DNA of 64,000 bases from Haemophilus influenzae (GTDB lineage: Bacteria; Pseudomonadota; Gammaproteobacteria; Enterobacterales; Pasteurellaceae): positions 868,001 to 932,000 of the forward strand of contig NZ_LN831035.1 of the NCBI RefSeq assembly GCF_001457655.1, given 5' to 3'. Every line of letters starts with the position of its first letter. Position 1 is the stretch's first letter. The notes beneath the pieces are model-generated. The model was not told where the DNA came from. It worked only from the letters and a program-made list of their open reading frames with translations, and did no database searches. The position numbers were made by a program, and so were the translations under genes. Shown one piece after another: positions 52,701 through 61,251 of the stretch.

Positions 52701-52871
52701 ATGGCTGTTCAACAAAACAAAAAATCTCGTTCACGTCGTGATATGCGTCGTTCACACGATGCTTTAACAACTGCTGCTGTATCAGTAGATAAAGCAAGCG
52801 GTGAAACTCACTTACGCCACCACGTAACTGCAGACGGTTACTATCGTGGTCGTAAAGTGATCAATAAGTAA
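52701..52871 (+). CDS. rpmF: 50S ribosomal protein L32
   Basis: A 56-residue ribosomal protein, [20 protein letters not shown], ending [10 protein letters not shown], typical of L32. It follows TTTAGGAG. It lies in the conserved yceD-rpmF-plsX-fabH order, in which plsX has been lost here. Confidence 0.97.
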
Positions 52872-52893
52872 TTTTTTACTTATAGGTGTTCAC

Positions 52894-53022
52894 TTGAACC
52901 GTCTAACCTTGGCGTTAGATGTGATGGGCGGGGACGTTGGTCCCCGTATTACTATCTGCATTCCATTAACATCGGAAAATAATCCGGTGTCGTCTTATCT
53001 CTTACTTGGCGATAGTCCATAG
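52894..53022 (+). pseudogene. plsX: 42-codon N-terminal remnant of plsX
   Basis: PlsX makes acyl-phosphate for phospholipid synthesis and normally has about 340-350 residues. From TTG 52894 the frame reads NRLTLALDVMGGDVGPRIT, matching the E. coli start TRLTLALDVMGGDFGPSVT. It goes on to SSYLLLGDSP (E. coli TLLLVGNSD) and ends at TAG 53020. About 35 bp later fabH begins. The remaining 300 codons are missing, and no trace lies between. It sits exactly where plsX is found in relatives. No ATG is present, only TTG. Confidence 0.85.
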
Positions 53023-53057
53023 ATTTTTTTCCTTTTTAATCGCTTATCTTATTGAGT

Positions 53058-54008
53058 ATGAATAGTAGAATTTTATCCACCGGTAGCTATCTGCCGAGTC
53101 ATATTCGCACAAATGCGGATTTAGAAAAAATGGTTGATACATCAGATGAATGGATTGTCACTCGTTCTGGTATCCGTGAACGTCGTATCGCAGCGGCAGA
53201 TGAAACTGTTGCAACAATGGGATTTGAAGCGGCAAAAAATGCGATCGAAGCTGCTCAAATTAATCCTCAAGATATTGAACTAATTATTGTTGCAACTACA
53301 AGTCACTCACATGCTTATCCAAGTGCGGCTTGCCAAGTGCAAGGTTTATTAAATATTGATGATGCGATTTCTTTTGATTTAGCCGCAGCTTGCACAGGCT
53401 TTGTCTATGCTTTGAGCGTAGCTGATCAATTTATTCGTGCAGGCAAAGTGAAAAAAGCCTTAGTGATAGGCTCAGATCTCAATTCTCGTAAATTAGATGA
53501 AACAGATCGCAGCACTGTTGTGCTATTTGGTGATGGTGCGGGTGCTGTAATTTTAGAAGCGAGTGAACAAGAAGGAATTATCTCCACCCATTTACACGCT
53601 TCAGCAGATAAAAATAATGCCCTTGTTTTAGCTCAGCCAGAACGTGGTATAGAAAAATCTGGCTATATCGAGATGCAAGGTAATGAAACGTTCAAATTGG
53701 CAGTTCGTGAACTTTCAAATGTGGTGGAAGAAACACTTTTAGCAAATAATTTAGATAAAAAAGATTTAGACTGGCTTGTGCCACACCAAGCAAATTTACG
53801 TATTATTACAGCAACAGCTAAAAAATTAGAAATGGATATGTCGCAAGTGGTGGTAACGTTAGATAAATACGCTAACAACAGTGCAGCAACTGTTCCTGTC
53901 GCTTTAGATGAGGCTATTCGAGATGGTCGTATTCAACGTGGGCAGTTACTATTATTAGAAGCCTTTGGCGGTGGTTGGACTTGGGGTTCAGCGTTAGTGA
54001 GATTTTAG
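53058..54008 (+). CDS. fabH: beta-ketoacyl-ACP synthase III
   Basis: FabH starts fatty acid synthesis by joining acetyl-CoA to malonyl-ACP. Catalytic triad: cysteine in [13 protein letters not shown] (about residue 112), histidine in VPHQANLR (about 244), asparagine in [13 protein letters not shown] (about 274). 316 aa. The ATG at 53058 fits E. coli; TTG at 53052 is possible. No strong Shine-Dalgarno precedes, perhaps because it was coupled to the lost plsX. Confidence 0.96.
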   Translation: MNSRILSTGSYLPSHIRTNADLEKMVDTSDEWIVTRSGIRERRIAAADETVATMGFEAAKNAIEAAQINPQDIELIIVATTSHSHAYPSAACQVQGLLNIDDAISFDLAAACTGFVYALSVADQFIRAGKVKKALVIGSDLNSRKLDETDRSTVVLFGDGAGAVILEASEQEGIISTHLHASADKNNALVLAQPERGIEKSGYIEMQGNETFKLAVRELSNVVEETLLANNLDKKDLDWLVPHQANLRIITATAKKLEMDMSQVVVTLDKYANNSAATVPVALDEAIRDGRIQRGQLLLLEAFGGGWTWGSALVRF

Positions 54009-54036
54009 TTGATTTGATATAATTATTGATGATTTT

Positions 54037-54064
54037 AAAGTGCGGTAAAAATTGACCGCACTTT
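54037..54064 (+). terminator. fabH terminator made of paired uptake cores
   Basis: AAAGTGCGGT (54037-54046) and ACCGCACTTT (54055-54064), followed by TTG and T-rich bases. Confidence 0.75.
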
Positions 54065-54080
54065 TTGTGTTAAATGTCAG

Positions 54081-54272
54081 GGGTTCGCCTGACGGCGACC
54101 TACTTTCTTTTACTCGTGTAAAAGAAAGTAGGCAAAGAAAACACGCCCCAGTTAAATCGCTGTTCTTTGCTTTGTTTCAATTTTCTTAACGGCAATTTGC
54201 TGAACTCGCTACGCTCAAACAGACGCAAATTGCCTAAAAATTGAAAGTCGCAAAGGCGATTTATATGGGGCC
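54081..54272. repeat. large nested palindrome with flanking hairpin
   Basis: CTACTTTCTTTTAC (54100-54113) pairs with 54118-54131. Beyond it one long arm pairs step by step: GCCCCA with TGGGGC (about 54145-54150, 54267-54272), AAATCGC (54154-54160) with GCGATTT (54256-54262), CTTTGC (54165-54170) with GCAAAG (54250-54255), TTTCAATTTT (54175-54184) with 54237-54246, and GGCAATTTGC (54191-54200) with 54225-54234. The loop is 54201-54224. I believe related sequence occurs elsewhere in proteobacterial genomes, but I cannot check copies. Confidence 0.75.
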
Positions 54273-54399
54273 CCGAATTTATCAGAGCATTATTTAAAAA
54301 GTGCGGTTAATTTTAAATTCATTTTAAGAACAAAAAATATTTTGAGTTTTGACCGCACTTTAAATCGGATAAAGAACAAATTGGGTTCCCTTCTTTTTG

Positions 54400-54435
54400 C
54401 TTACTTTTTCTTTGGCGAAGCAAAGAAAAAGTAAG
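54400..54435. repeat. 15-bp inverted repeat upstream of fabD
   Basis: CTTACTTTTTCTTTG (54400-54414) with its complement at 54421-54435, followed by TCGCC-ATC-GGCGA (54436-54448). It resembles the flanking hairpin at 54100-54131 and may be the other end of the same element. Confidence 0.7.
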
Positions 54436-54507
54436 TCGCCATCGGCGAAACCCGATTTTAATTACCGAAGAAGAATTTTCAATTAAAAAACAATAGGACA
54501 AAACATA

Positions 54508-55446
54508 ATGAAAAAATTCGCAATGGTCTTCCCAGGTCAAGGCTCCCAAACTGTCGGTATGCTTGCTGATCTTGCCACTGAATATCCAATCGTTATTGAA
54601 ACATTTAAACAAGCATCTGATGCGCTTGGTTATGATTTATGGTATCTTGTTCAACAAGGTCCAGCTGAAGAACTTAATAAAACTTGGCAAACTCAGCCCG
54701 CACTTTTAGCTGCTTCAGTCGCTATTTATCGCGTATGGCAAGAAAAATTTCCTCAATTAAAACCAGAAGTGATGGCAGGCCATAGCTTGGGTGAGTATTC
54801 TGCCTTGGTTTGTGCTGGGGTGTTGGATTTCCAAGATGCGATTAAATTAGTGGAATTGCGCGGAAAATTAATGCAACAAGCTGTGCCTGAAGGCACTGGC
54901 GCAATGTATGCAATCATTGGTTTAGATAATGAAGCAATTATTAATGCTTGCAAACAAGCAGAGGAAGGCGAAGTCGTATCTGCGGTGAACTTTAACTCAC
55001 CGGGTCAAGTAGTTATTGCGGGTGCGAAAGCTGCAGTTGAGCGTGCGGCTGCATTATGTAAAGAAGCAGGGGCGAAACGTGCATTGCCGTTAGCTGTGAG
55101 CGTACCTTCTCACTGTGCATTAATGAAACCTGCAGCCGAGCAATTAGCGGTAACACTTGAGAATATTCAAATTAATACACCAACAATATCGGTATTAAAT
55201 AACGTTGATGTGAAAGCTGAAACTGAAGGCACCGAAATTCGTACCGCACTTGTTCGTCAGTTATATAGTCCAGTTCGTTGGACTGAAACAGTTGAAAAAA
55301 TGGCGCAAGATGGTGTTTTAGCGCTTGTTGAAGTGGGGCCAGGTAAAGTATTAAATGGTTTAACCAAACGCATTGTGGGTGATTTACAAGCAATATCTGT
55401 AAATGATGTTGCATCATTCAATGCGGTAGAAGAATTTTTAGCGTAA
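54508..55446 (+). CDS. fabD: malonyl-CoA:ACP transacylase
   Basis: FabD loads malonyl onto acyl carrier protein. Active-site S93 in GHSLGEYSAL, with FPGQGSQTVGM at residues 8-18 and the catalytic histidine in SVPSHCALMKPAA near residue 203. 312 aa. 16 bp from fabG. Uptake core at 55243. Confidence 0.96.
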   Translation: MKKFAMVFPGQGSQTVGMLADLATEYPIVIETFKQASDALGYDLWYLVQQGPAEELNKTWQTQPALLAASVAIYRVWQEKFPQLKPEVMAGHSLGEYSALVCAGVLDFQDAIKLVELRGKLMQQAVPEGTGAMYAIIGLDNEAIINACKQAEEGEVVSAVNFNSPGQVVIAGAKAAVERAAALCKEAGAKRALPLAVSVPSHCALMKPAAEQLAVTLENIQINTPTISVLNNVDVKAETEGTEIRTALVRQLYSPVRWTETVEKMAQDGVLALVEVGPGKVLNGLTKRIVGDLQAISVNDVASFNAVEEFLA

Positions 55447-55462
55447 GTAAAAGGAAGAAAAA

Positions 55463-56191
55463 ATGCAAGGTAAAATTGCTTTAGTGACAGGGGCTAGCCG
55501 TGGTATCGGTCGTGCGATTGCAGAAGAACTTAGTTCAAAAGGTGCATTTGTAATTGGTACCGCAACCTCTGAAAAGGGTGCAGAGGCGATCTCGGCTTAT
55601 TTAGGGGATAAAGGTAAAGGTTTAGTTTTAAACGTAACGGATAAAGAATCTATCGAAACTTTACTTGAGCAAATTAAAAATGATTTTGGCGATATTGATA
55701 TTCTCGTGAATAACGCAGGTATTACTCGCGATAATTTATTGATGCGTATGAAAGATGAGGAATGGTTTGATATTATGCAAACTAACTTAACTTCTGTGTA
55801 TCATCTTTCTAAAGCCATGTTACGTTCAATGATGAAAAAACGTTTTGGTCGTATCATCAATATTGGTTCAGTGGTTGGTTCAACGGGTAATCCAGGACAA
55901 ACTAACTATTGTGCGGCAAAAGCGGGTGTGGTTGGTTTTTCTAAATCTTTAGCGAAAGAAGTAGCTGCACGTGGTGTTACTGTAAATGTGGTTGCACCAG
56001 GTTTTATTGCAACAGATATGACAGAAGTGCTTACGGATGAACAAAAAGCGGGGATCTTATCTAATGTTCCAGCTGGACGTTTAGGCGAAGCAAAAGACAT
56101 AGCTAAAGCCGTTGCTTTCTTAGCTTCTGATGATGCAGGTTATATCACGGGTACAACGTTACACGTGAATGGTGGCTTATACTTAAGCTAA
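55463..56191 (+). CDS. fabG: 3-oxoacyl-ACP reductase
   Basis: FabG makes the first reduction in fatty-acid elongation with NADPH. Short-chain dehydrogenase motifs: TGASRGIGRAIA (7-18), NNAG (about 84-87), serine in NIGSVVGSTGNPGQ, and YCAAKAG with the catalytic Tyr-Lys pair. 242 aa. After AGGAAG. Next in the cluster is acpP, after a 256-bp leader. Confidence 0.97.
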   Translation: MQGKIALVTGASRGIGRAIAEELSSKGAFVIGTATSEKGAEAISAYLGDKGKGLVLNVTDKESIETLLEQIKNDFGDIDILVNNAGITRDNLLMRMKDEEWFDIMQTNLTSVYHLSKAMLRSMMKKRFGRIINIGSVVGSTGNPGQTNYCAAKAGVVGFSKSLAKEVAARGVTVNVVAPGFIATDMTEVLTDEQKAGILSNVPAGRLGEAKDIAKAVAFLASDDAGYITGTTLHVNGGLYLS

Positions 56192-56194
56192 ACT

Positions 56195-56447
56195 TTGACA
56201 TTGATTTATGGGGGGGGTTCTAAGCAATAAAATCATAGCCAAAGATTTTAGATAATGCTAAAATCCCGCTCGCAATGTAACTTGGTTACGCCTTGAGCGT
56301 ATGCAAAGGTACGTAACTATATTTGATGTGTGTGTTCACATTGCCTATTTTGTGGTGCGACCAGACCATAAAATAGTTGCAAGTTACTAAAAAATACATA
56401 CACTAACAGCTCTTTTATGAGTTAAAACTAACAAATAGGAAAAACAA
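56195..56447 (+). promoter_or_regulatory. structured acpP leader
   Basis: After fabG come TTGACA (56195-56200), a run of eight G (56210-56217), then nested dyads: GCAATGT (56272-56278) with ACATTGC (56338-56344), GTAACTTG (56277-56284) with CAAGTTAC (56380-56387), and CTATTTTGTGGT (56345-56356) with ACCATAAAATAG (56365-56376), one G-U. Some pairs overlap, so alternatives exist. I see no clear -10. Confidence 0.5.
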
Positions 56448-56678
56448 ATGAGTATTGAAGAACGCGTGAAAAAAATCATCGTTGAACAATTAGGTGTTAA
56501 AGAAGAAGATGTTAAACCTGAAGCTTCTTTTGTTGAAGATTTAGGTGCAGATTCATTAGACACAGTTGAATTAGTAATGGCTTTAGAAGAAGAATTTGAT
56601 ATTGAAATTCCTGATGAAGAAGCTGAAAAAATTACCACTGTTCAATCTGCGATTGATTACGTGCAAAACAATCAATAA
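56448..56678 (+). CDS. acpP: acyl carrier protein
   Basis: The 76-residue acidic carrier of growing acyl chains. S36 in [20 protein letters not shown] takes the 4'-phosphopantetheine arm. Starts [18 protein letters not shown] long structured leader (56192-56447) precedes it; AATAGGA is the Shine-Dalgarno. A strong GGCGACTT-type hairpin follows (GGGCGAC ... GTCGCC at about 56689-56707). Confidence 0.98.
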   Translation: MSIEERVKKIIVEQLGVKEEDVKPEASFVEDLGADSLDTVELVMALEEEFDIEIPDEEAEKITTVQSAIDYVQNNQ

Positions 56679-56770
56679 TTTTAAGTTGGGCGACGTTTTA
56701 AGTCGCCTAATTTTTTTCTAATAATCCTCTTTAAAATTACCGCACTTTTTATTTTTCCCTTTCATAAACA

Positions 56771-56784
56771 TTGATCTAAATTAT
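56771..56784 (+). promoter_or_regulatory. candidate FNR site before dcuB
   Basis: TTGAT-CTAA-ATTAT: perfect left half and 3 of 5 in the right, about 100 bp before dcuB. FNR activation of dcuB is known in E. coli. Confidence 0.35.
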
Positions 56785-56881
56785 CTTTTACTTAAAATCT
56801 TGGTTTAAATTTTAAAAAATTATTTAGTTATATGCCTAAAAAGAAGTATTATTTGCATAGTTTTTCATTTTTGAGGTGTTT

Positions 56882-58213
56882 ATGCTTTACTTAGAATTTT
56901 TATTTTTACTATTAATGCTTTATATCGGTAGCCGTTACGGCGGTATCGGATTAGGTGTTGTTTCTGGTATCGGTCTTGCTATCGAGGTTTTCGTATTTCG
57001 TATGCCAGTGGGGAAAGCACCGATTGATGTTATGCTTATCATTCTTGCGGTGGTGACTTGCGCATCCGTACTTGAAGCAGCTGGCGGTTTGAAATTTATG
57101 TTACAAATTGCTGAACGCATTCTCCGTAAAAATCCAAAACGTGTCACTTTACTCGGCCCATTAGTCGTCTATTTATTAACCTTTATGCTTGGTACTGGTC
57201 ACTCTGTTTACACAATTATGCCAATCATCGGCGATGTTGCATTGAAAAACAAAATTCGTCCAGAACGTCCTATGGCGGCGTCTTCTGTAGCATCACAATT
57301 AGCCATCACGTCTAGCCCACTTTCTGCAGCTGTTGTCTTCTATCTAGGTAAAATTACAGCAATGCCTGCTTTTGAGCATATTAGTTTATTAGATATTATT
57401 TGTGTAACCGTTCCTGCAACCTTAGCGGGTACGATTGCACTTTCTTTATACAGTATGCGTCGTGGTAAAGAGTTGGAACAAGATCCTGAATATCAATGTC
57501 GTTTACAAGATCCCGTATGGCGTGAACGTATTTTAAATACCACAAGCACAACATTGAATGAAACCCTTCCGCAAGGGGCAAAAAAATCTGTTTACCTATT
57601 TTTACTTGCTTTAGTTGTGATTGTTGCGATTGCGATGATTCCTGAAATTCGTACTATCGGTAGTGGAAAAGCAATTTCAATGTCACTTATCATTCAAATG
57701 ATGATGCTTTGCTTTGGTGGTGTGATTTTACTCGCAACGAAAACAAATCCTCAAATCGTGCCAAATGGTGTGGTATTTAAGTCAGGTATGGTGGCAGCAA
57801 TTGCGATTTATGGTATTGCGTGGATGAGCGACACTTACTTCAAATATGCAATGCCAGAATTTAAAGCTGCGATTACTGATATGGTGCAAACTTATCCTTG
57901 GACATTTGCATTGGCGTTATTTGCAGTCTCAGTTGTAATTAATAGCCAAGCCGCCACTGCTGTAATGTTATTACCTGTGGGTATAAGTTTAGGTATTCCT
58001 GCGCCAATTTTAGTTGGTTTAATGCCTGCAACTTATGCGTATTTCTTCATTCCAAATTATCCGTCAGACATTGCAACAGTAAACTTTGACGTAACGGGTA
58101 CAACAAAAATTGGTAAATATTATTTTAACCACAGTTTCATGGTGCCAGGTTTAATTGGGGTTGTTGTTGCTTGCTTAGTCGGTGTTTCTGTGGCGGAATT
58201 AGTGATTCGCTAA
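56882..58213 (+). CDS. dcuB: anaerobic C4-dicarboxylate transporter (Dcu family)
   Basis: Dcu carriers exchange fumarate for succinate during fumarate respiration. The 443-aa protein is hydrophobic throughout, with around twelve spans, and has the family segments IGSRYGGIGLGVVSGIGL (17-34), GTGHSVYTIMPIIGDVA and PNYPSDIATVNFDVTGTTKIGKY. Start ATG 56882 follows GAGGTG. I call DcuB by overall similarity; DcuA is the alternative. A terminator at 58243-58267 follows. Confidence 0.9.
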   Translation: MLYLEFLFLLLMLYIGSRYGGIGLGVVSGIGLAIEVFVFRMPVGKAPIDVMLIILAVVTCASVLEAAGGLKFMLQIAERILRKNPKRVTLLGPLVVYLLTFMLGTGHSVYTIMPIIGDVALKNKIRPERPMAASSVASQLAITSSPLSAAVVFYLGKITAMPAFEHISLLDIICVTVPATLAGTIALSLYSMRRGKELEQDPEYQCRLQDPVWRERILNTTSTTLNETLPQGAKKSVYLFLLALVVIVAIAMIPEIRTIGSGKAISMSLIIQMMMLCFGGVILLATKTNPQIVPNGVVFKSGMVAAIAIYGIAWMSDTYFKYAMPEFKAAITDMVQTYPWTFALALFAVSVVINSQAATAVMLLPVGISLGIPAPILVGLMPATYAYFFIPNYPSDIATVNFDVTGTTKIGKYYFNHSFMVPGLIGVVVACLVGVSVAELVIR

Positions 58214-58242
58214 TTTACACACAAACTAAATCCTTTTAATAT

Positions 58243-58267
58243 AAAAGCACCTTTGAATGGTGCTTTT
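58243..58267 (+). terminator. dcuB terminator, abutting the next gene
   Basis: AAAAGCACC (58243-58251) with GGTGCTTTT (58259-58267), then ATTTTT. The start codon of the next gene follows 7 nt after the stem. Confidence 0.8.
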
Positions 58268-58273
58268 ATTTTT

Positions 58274-58981
58274 ATGACAACCTACATCGCCTACGGCAAT
58301 ATAAATCAACCTTTTTCTTTGGAATCCTTACCTGATGAACTGATTCCAGAAAATCTATATCAAATTGAAACGGATAGCTCGCGTGTTTTTCAGCGTCATC
58401 AGTGCCGTCGGCTTGCTCACTTATTACTTTTCCAACTTCTAAAAATAGCAGGAAAATCCACCGCACTTTTATCTCAAATTCATCGTACCAAAAGTGGTAG
58501 ACCTTATTTTCTTGATGAGCGAATAGATTTTAATATTAGCCATTCTGGTGATTGGGTGGCGGTAATATTAGATATTAGAAATGAAGAAAAAAGTGCGGTG
58601 GGAATTGATATTGAATTTCCTAAAATAAGAAATTTTTCGGCGTTGATGGAACATATTGCACCAAAAGAAGAAATTGATTGGTTTTATCATCAGCAGTCTT
58701 CTTTGAAGACTTTTTATCGTTGTTGGTGTTTACGAGAGGCTGTATTGAAATCTCAAGGATTTGGGATCGTAAAATTATCCAATGTTCGCCATTTTCCTGA
58801 ACAACAACAAATTTTTTCAGATTATTGTCCGCAGGGGCAGTTGTGGTTTACTGATGAACTCTCTATTTATTTAGCCGCTTTTGTCAATCATCAAGAAAAA
58901 TTACCGCACTTTTATGAATGGAGTGGGGAAAGTTTACAGATAAAAGAACTTGAAAAATATGTTCTTTATGAAGTGAATTAA
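58274..58981 (+). CDS. Sfp-type 4'-phosphopantetheinyl transferase
   Basis: Transfers 4'-phosphopantetheine from CoA to a carrier-protein serine. The 235-aa length (from ATG 58274) and two-halved form place it in the Sfp/EntD class. Motifs: FNISHSGDWVAVIL (conserved SHS), AVGIDIEF (Mg site, aspartate pair), and WCLREAVLKSQGFGI (W-x-x-KEA equivalent, here REA). Haemophilus, as far as I recall, relies on this enzyme rather than AcpS; acpP 1.6 kb upstream would be its main substrate. Three uptake cores lie inside. No Shine-Dalgarno is visible; a TTG 7 codons earlier lies inside the dcuB terminator. Confidence 0.88.
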   Translation: MTTYIAYGNINQPFSLESLPDELIPENLYQIETDSSRVFQRHQCRRLAHLLLFQLLKIAGKSTALLSQIHRTKSGRPYFLDERIDFNISHSGDWVAVILDIRNEEKSAVGIDIEFPKIRNFSALMEHIAPKEEIDWFYHQQSSLKTFYRCWCLREAVLKSQGFGIVKLSNVRHFPEQQQIFSDYCPQGQLWFTDELSIYLAAFVNHQEKLPHFYEWSGESLQIKELEKYVLYEVN

Positions 58982-58986
58982 TTAAG

Positions 58987-59016
58987 AAAATCCTTGTGTA
59001 AAATCAAGGATTTTTT
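58987..59016 (+). terminator. terminator after the phosphopantetheinyl transferase
   Basis: AAAATCCTTG (58987-58996) and CAAGGATTTT (59005-59014), 8-nt loop, with T run. Confidence 0.85.
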
Positions 59017-59102
59017 ATTGCCTAAAAAGTCTTGTATTTTCATAGACGAGCCCCATTTATTTAGCTAAACTCTTAACAATTTTTTGACAAATGGAGAATG
59101 AA

Positions 59103-60323
59103 ATGTCACAGAACGGTTCAGATCGCGATCCTTGGAGTAAACCAGGGCAAAGCAACGACCAGCAGACGGGAAATTCATCCAACAATAATGGATGGAATAA
59201 TAACCAAAATCGTGGGAATCAAGAACAATCTCCGCCAGATATTGAGGAGATTTTTAATAATCTGCTTAAAAAATTAGGTGGTGGAAATAAAAAGAGCGGT
59301 CAAAATAATGGCAGTTCTCAAGGCAATACGCCATTTCATTTTGGCAAAGTTATTCCACTTGCTGTAGCGATTGGTGCGATTATTTGGGGCGTAAGCGGTT
59401 TTTATACTATTAAAGAGGCTGAACGCGGTGTGGTGCTTCGTTTTGGCGAGTTACATTCTATTGTTCAACCCGGTTTGAATTGGAAACCAACATTTGTAGA
59501 TAAAGTATTGCCAGTAAATGTGGAGCAAGTAAAAGAGTTGCGTACACAAGGTGCAATGCTGACTCAAGATGAAAATATGGTAAAAGTGGAAATGACCGTG
59601 CAATATCGCGTGCAAGATCCTGCAAAATATCTTTTTAGCGTAACAAATGCAGATGATAGTTTGAATCAAGCGACAGATAGTGCATTACGTTATGTTATTG
59701 GGCATATGTCTATGAATGATATTTTAACCACAGGTCGCTCTGTCGTGCGTGAAAATACTTGGAAAGCTTTGAATGAAATTATCAAATCCTATGATATGGG
59801 ACTTGAGGTTATTGATGTGAACTTCCAATCTGCTCGTCCACCTGAAGAAGTAAAAGATGCGTTTGATGATGCAATTAAAGCGCAGGAAGATGAACAACGT
59901 TTTATTCGTGAAGCGGAAGCCTATGCGCGTGAGAAAGAACCGATTGCACGCGGTGATGCACAACGTATTCTTGAAGAAGCAACAGCTTATAAAGATCGTA
60001 TCGTGTTAGATGCAAAAGGTGAAGTGGAACGTTTGCAACGCTTGTTGCCAGAATTTAAGGCTGCACCAGATTTACTGCGTGAGCGTTTATATATTCAGAC
60101 GATGGAAAAAGTGATGGCAAATACCCCAAAAGTAATGCTTGATGGCAATAATGGTAATAATTTAACTGTGTTACCGCTAGAGCAAATTATGGGCAAAAAA
60201 TCGGTAACAAGTGCGCCAAGTGCGGTCAATTCTTCGCCTGCTTTTACTGCACCAGAACGTCAAAATTCTTATCAGCCTCAGCCGACTACCGTTGCGCCGA
60301 TTCGTCAAGGGAGATTTAACTAA
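59103..60323 (+). CDS. hflK: FtsH protease modulator HflK
   Basis: HflK with HflC forms the cage around FtsH in the inner membrane. A Gly/Asn/Gln-rich N-terminal tail (about 85 residues) is followed by a membrane helix (LAVAIGAIIWGVSGFYTI) and the SPFH/prohibitin domain (EAERGVVLRFGELHSIVQPGLNW). 406 aa from ATG 59103 (after GGAG). Overlaps hflC by 1 bp. C-terminal Pro/Ser-rich tail with an uptake core at 60218. Confidence 0.95.
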   Translation: MSQNGSDRDPWSKPGQSNDQQTGNSSNNNGWNNNQNRGNQEQSPPDIEEIFNNLLKKLGGGNKKSGQNNGSSQGNTPFHFGKVIPLAVAIGAIIWGVSGFYTIKEAERGVVLRFGELHSIVQPGLNWKPTFVDKVLPVNVEQVKELRTQGAMLTQDENMVKVEMTVQYRVQDPAKYLFSVTNADDSLNQATDSALRYVIGHMSMNDILTTGRSVVRENTWKALNEIIKSYDMGLEVIDVNFQSARPPEEVKDAFDDAIKAQEDEQRFIREAEAYAREKEPIARGDAQRILEEATAYKDRIVLDAKGEVERLQRLLPEFKAAPDLLRERLYIQTMEKVMANTPKVMLDGNNGNNLTVLPLEQIMGKKSVTSAPSAVNSSPAFTAPERQNSYQPQPTTVAPIRQGRFN

Positions 60324-61210
60324 TGCGTAGATTTTTATTACCTGTTATTTTCGTGATTGCGGCAGTCGTTTATTCTAGTATCGTCGTTGTAACGGAAGGT
60401 ACCCGTGGCATTATGTTACGATTTAACAAAGTACAGCGTGATGCTGATAACAAAGTGGTTGTATATGAACCAGGCTTGCATTTTAAAGTGCCTTTAATTG
60501 ATAGCATCAAAGTTTTAGATGCGCGTATTCGTACTTTAGATGGCTCTGCAACACGTTTTGTTACTGTTGAGAAAAAAGATTTGCTAGTGGATTCTTATGT
60601 GAAATGGAAAATCAGTGATTTTGGTCGATTCTACACATCTACTGGCGGTGGCGATTATGCTCAAGCTGCAAATTTATTAAGTCGTAAAGTAAACGACCGT
60701 TTACGTTCTGAAATTGGTTCACGCACGATTAAAGATATTGTTTCTGGTACACGTGGAGAATTAATGGAAGGGGCAAAAAAAGCTTTAAGTTCAGGACAAG
60801 ACAGTACGGCAGAATTAGGTATTGAAGTGATCGATGTGCGTGTAAAACAAATTAATTTACCAGATGAAGTCTCTTCTTCGATTTACCAACGTATGCGTGC
60901 AGAACGTGATGCAGTGGCGCGTGAACATCGTTCTCAAGGGAAAGAAAAAGCAGCATTTATTCAAGCTGATGTAGATCGCAAAGTGACGTTAATTCTTGCT
61001 AATGCAAATAAAACTGCACAAGAATTACGAGGTTCAGGCGATGCAGCTGCAGCAAAATTATATTCAGATGCTTTTGCTCAAGAACCACAATTCTTTACTT
61101 TTGTGCGTAGCTTAAAAGCCTATGAAGCGAGTTTTGCAAATTCTGACAATATAATGATTTTAAAACCAGATAGTGATTTCTTCCGCTTTATGCAGGCACC
61201 GAAAAAATAG
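60323..61210 (+). CDS. hflC: FtsH protease modulator HflC
   Basis: Partner of HflK. N-terminal membrane anchor (LLPVIFVIAAVVYSSIVVV), SPFH domain with EGTRGIMLRFNKV and EPGLHFKVPLID, and a helical region of GKEKAAFIQADVDRKVTLILA type. 295 aa. ATG overlaps the hflK stop (TAATG). Confidence 0.96.
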   Translation: MRRFLLPVIFVIAAVVYSSIVVVTEGTRGIMLRFNKVQRDADNKVVVYEPGLHFKVPLIDSIKVLDARIRTLDGSATRFVTVEKKDLLVDSYVKWKISDFGRFYTSTGGGDYAQAANLLSRKVNDRLRSEIGSRTIKDIVSGTRGELMEGAKKALSSGQDSTAELGIEVIDVRVKQINLPDEVSSSIYQRMRAERDAVAREHRSQGKEKAAFIQADVDRKVTLILANANKTAQELRGSGDAAAAKLYSDAFAQEPQFFTFVRSLKAYEASFANSDNIMILKPDSDFFRFMQAPKK

Positions 61211-61224
61211 AGTTTAATTTGATA

Positions 61225-61251
61225 AAAACACCTTCCTCGTGAAGGTGTTTT
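61225..61251 (+). terminator. hflKC terminator
   Basis: AAAACACCTTC (61225-61235) and GAAGGTGTTTT (61241-61251). The stem ends next to the stop codon (61252) of the opposing gene, so it serves both strands. Confidence 0.8.

Larger units (their letters stand above)
54009..54507. other. 500-bp repeat-filled gap between fabH and fabD
   Basis: It contains the fabH terminator (54037-54064), a large nested inverted repeat (54144-54272) with a flanking hairpin (54100-54131), two more uptake cores (54299, 54352) and a hairpin (54400-54435). No gene. It splits the usual fabH-fabD coupling, so fabD probably has its own promoter in the right-hand part. Confidence 0.75.

Noticed and set aside
56210-56217. 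G8 tract as a proven phase-variable switch
   Set aside because: The tract is outside any open frame, and no good -10 lies at the proper distance. Kept only as a possibility in the acpP leader finding.
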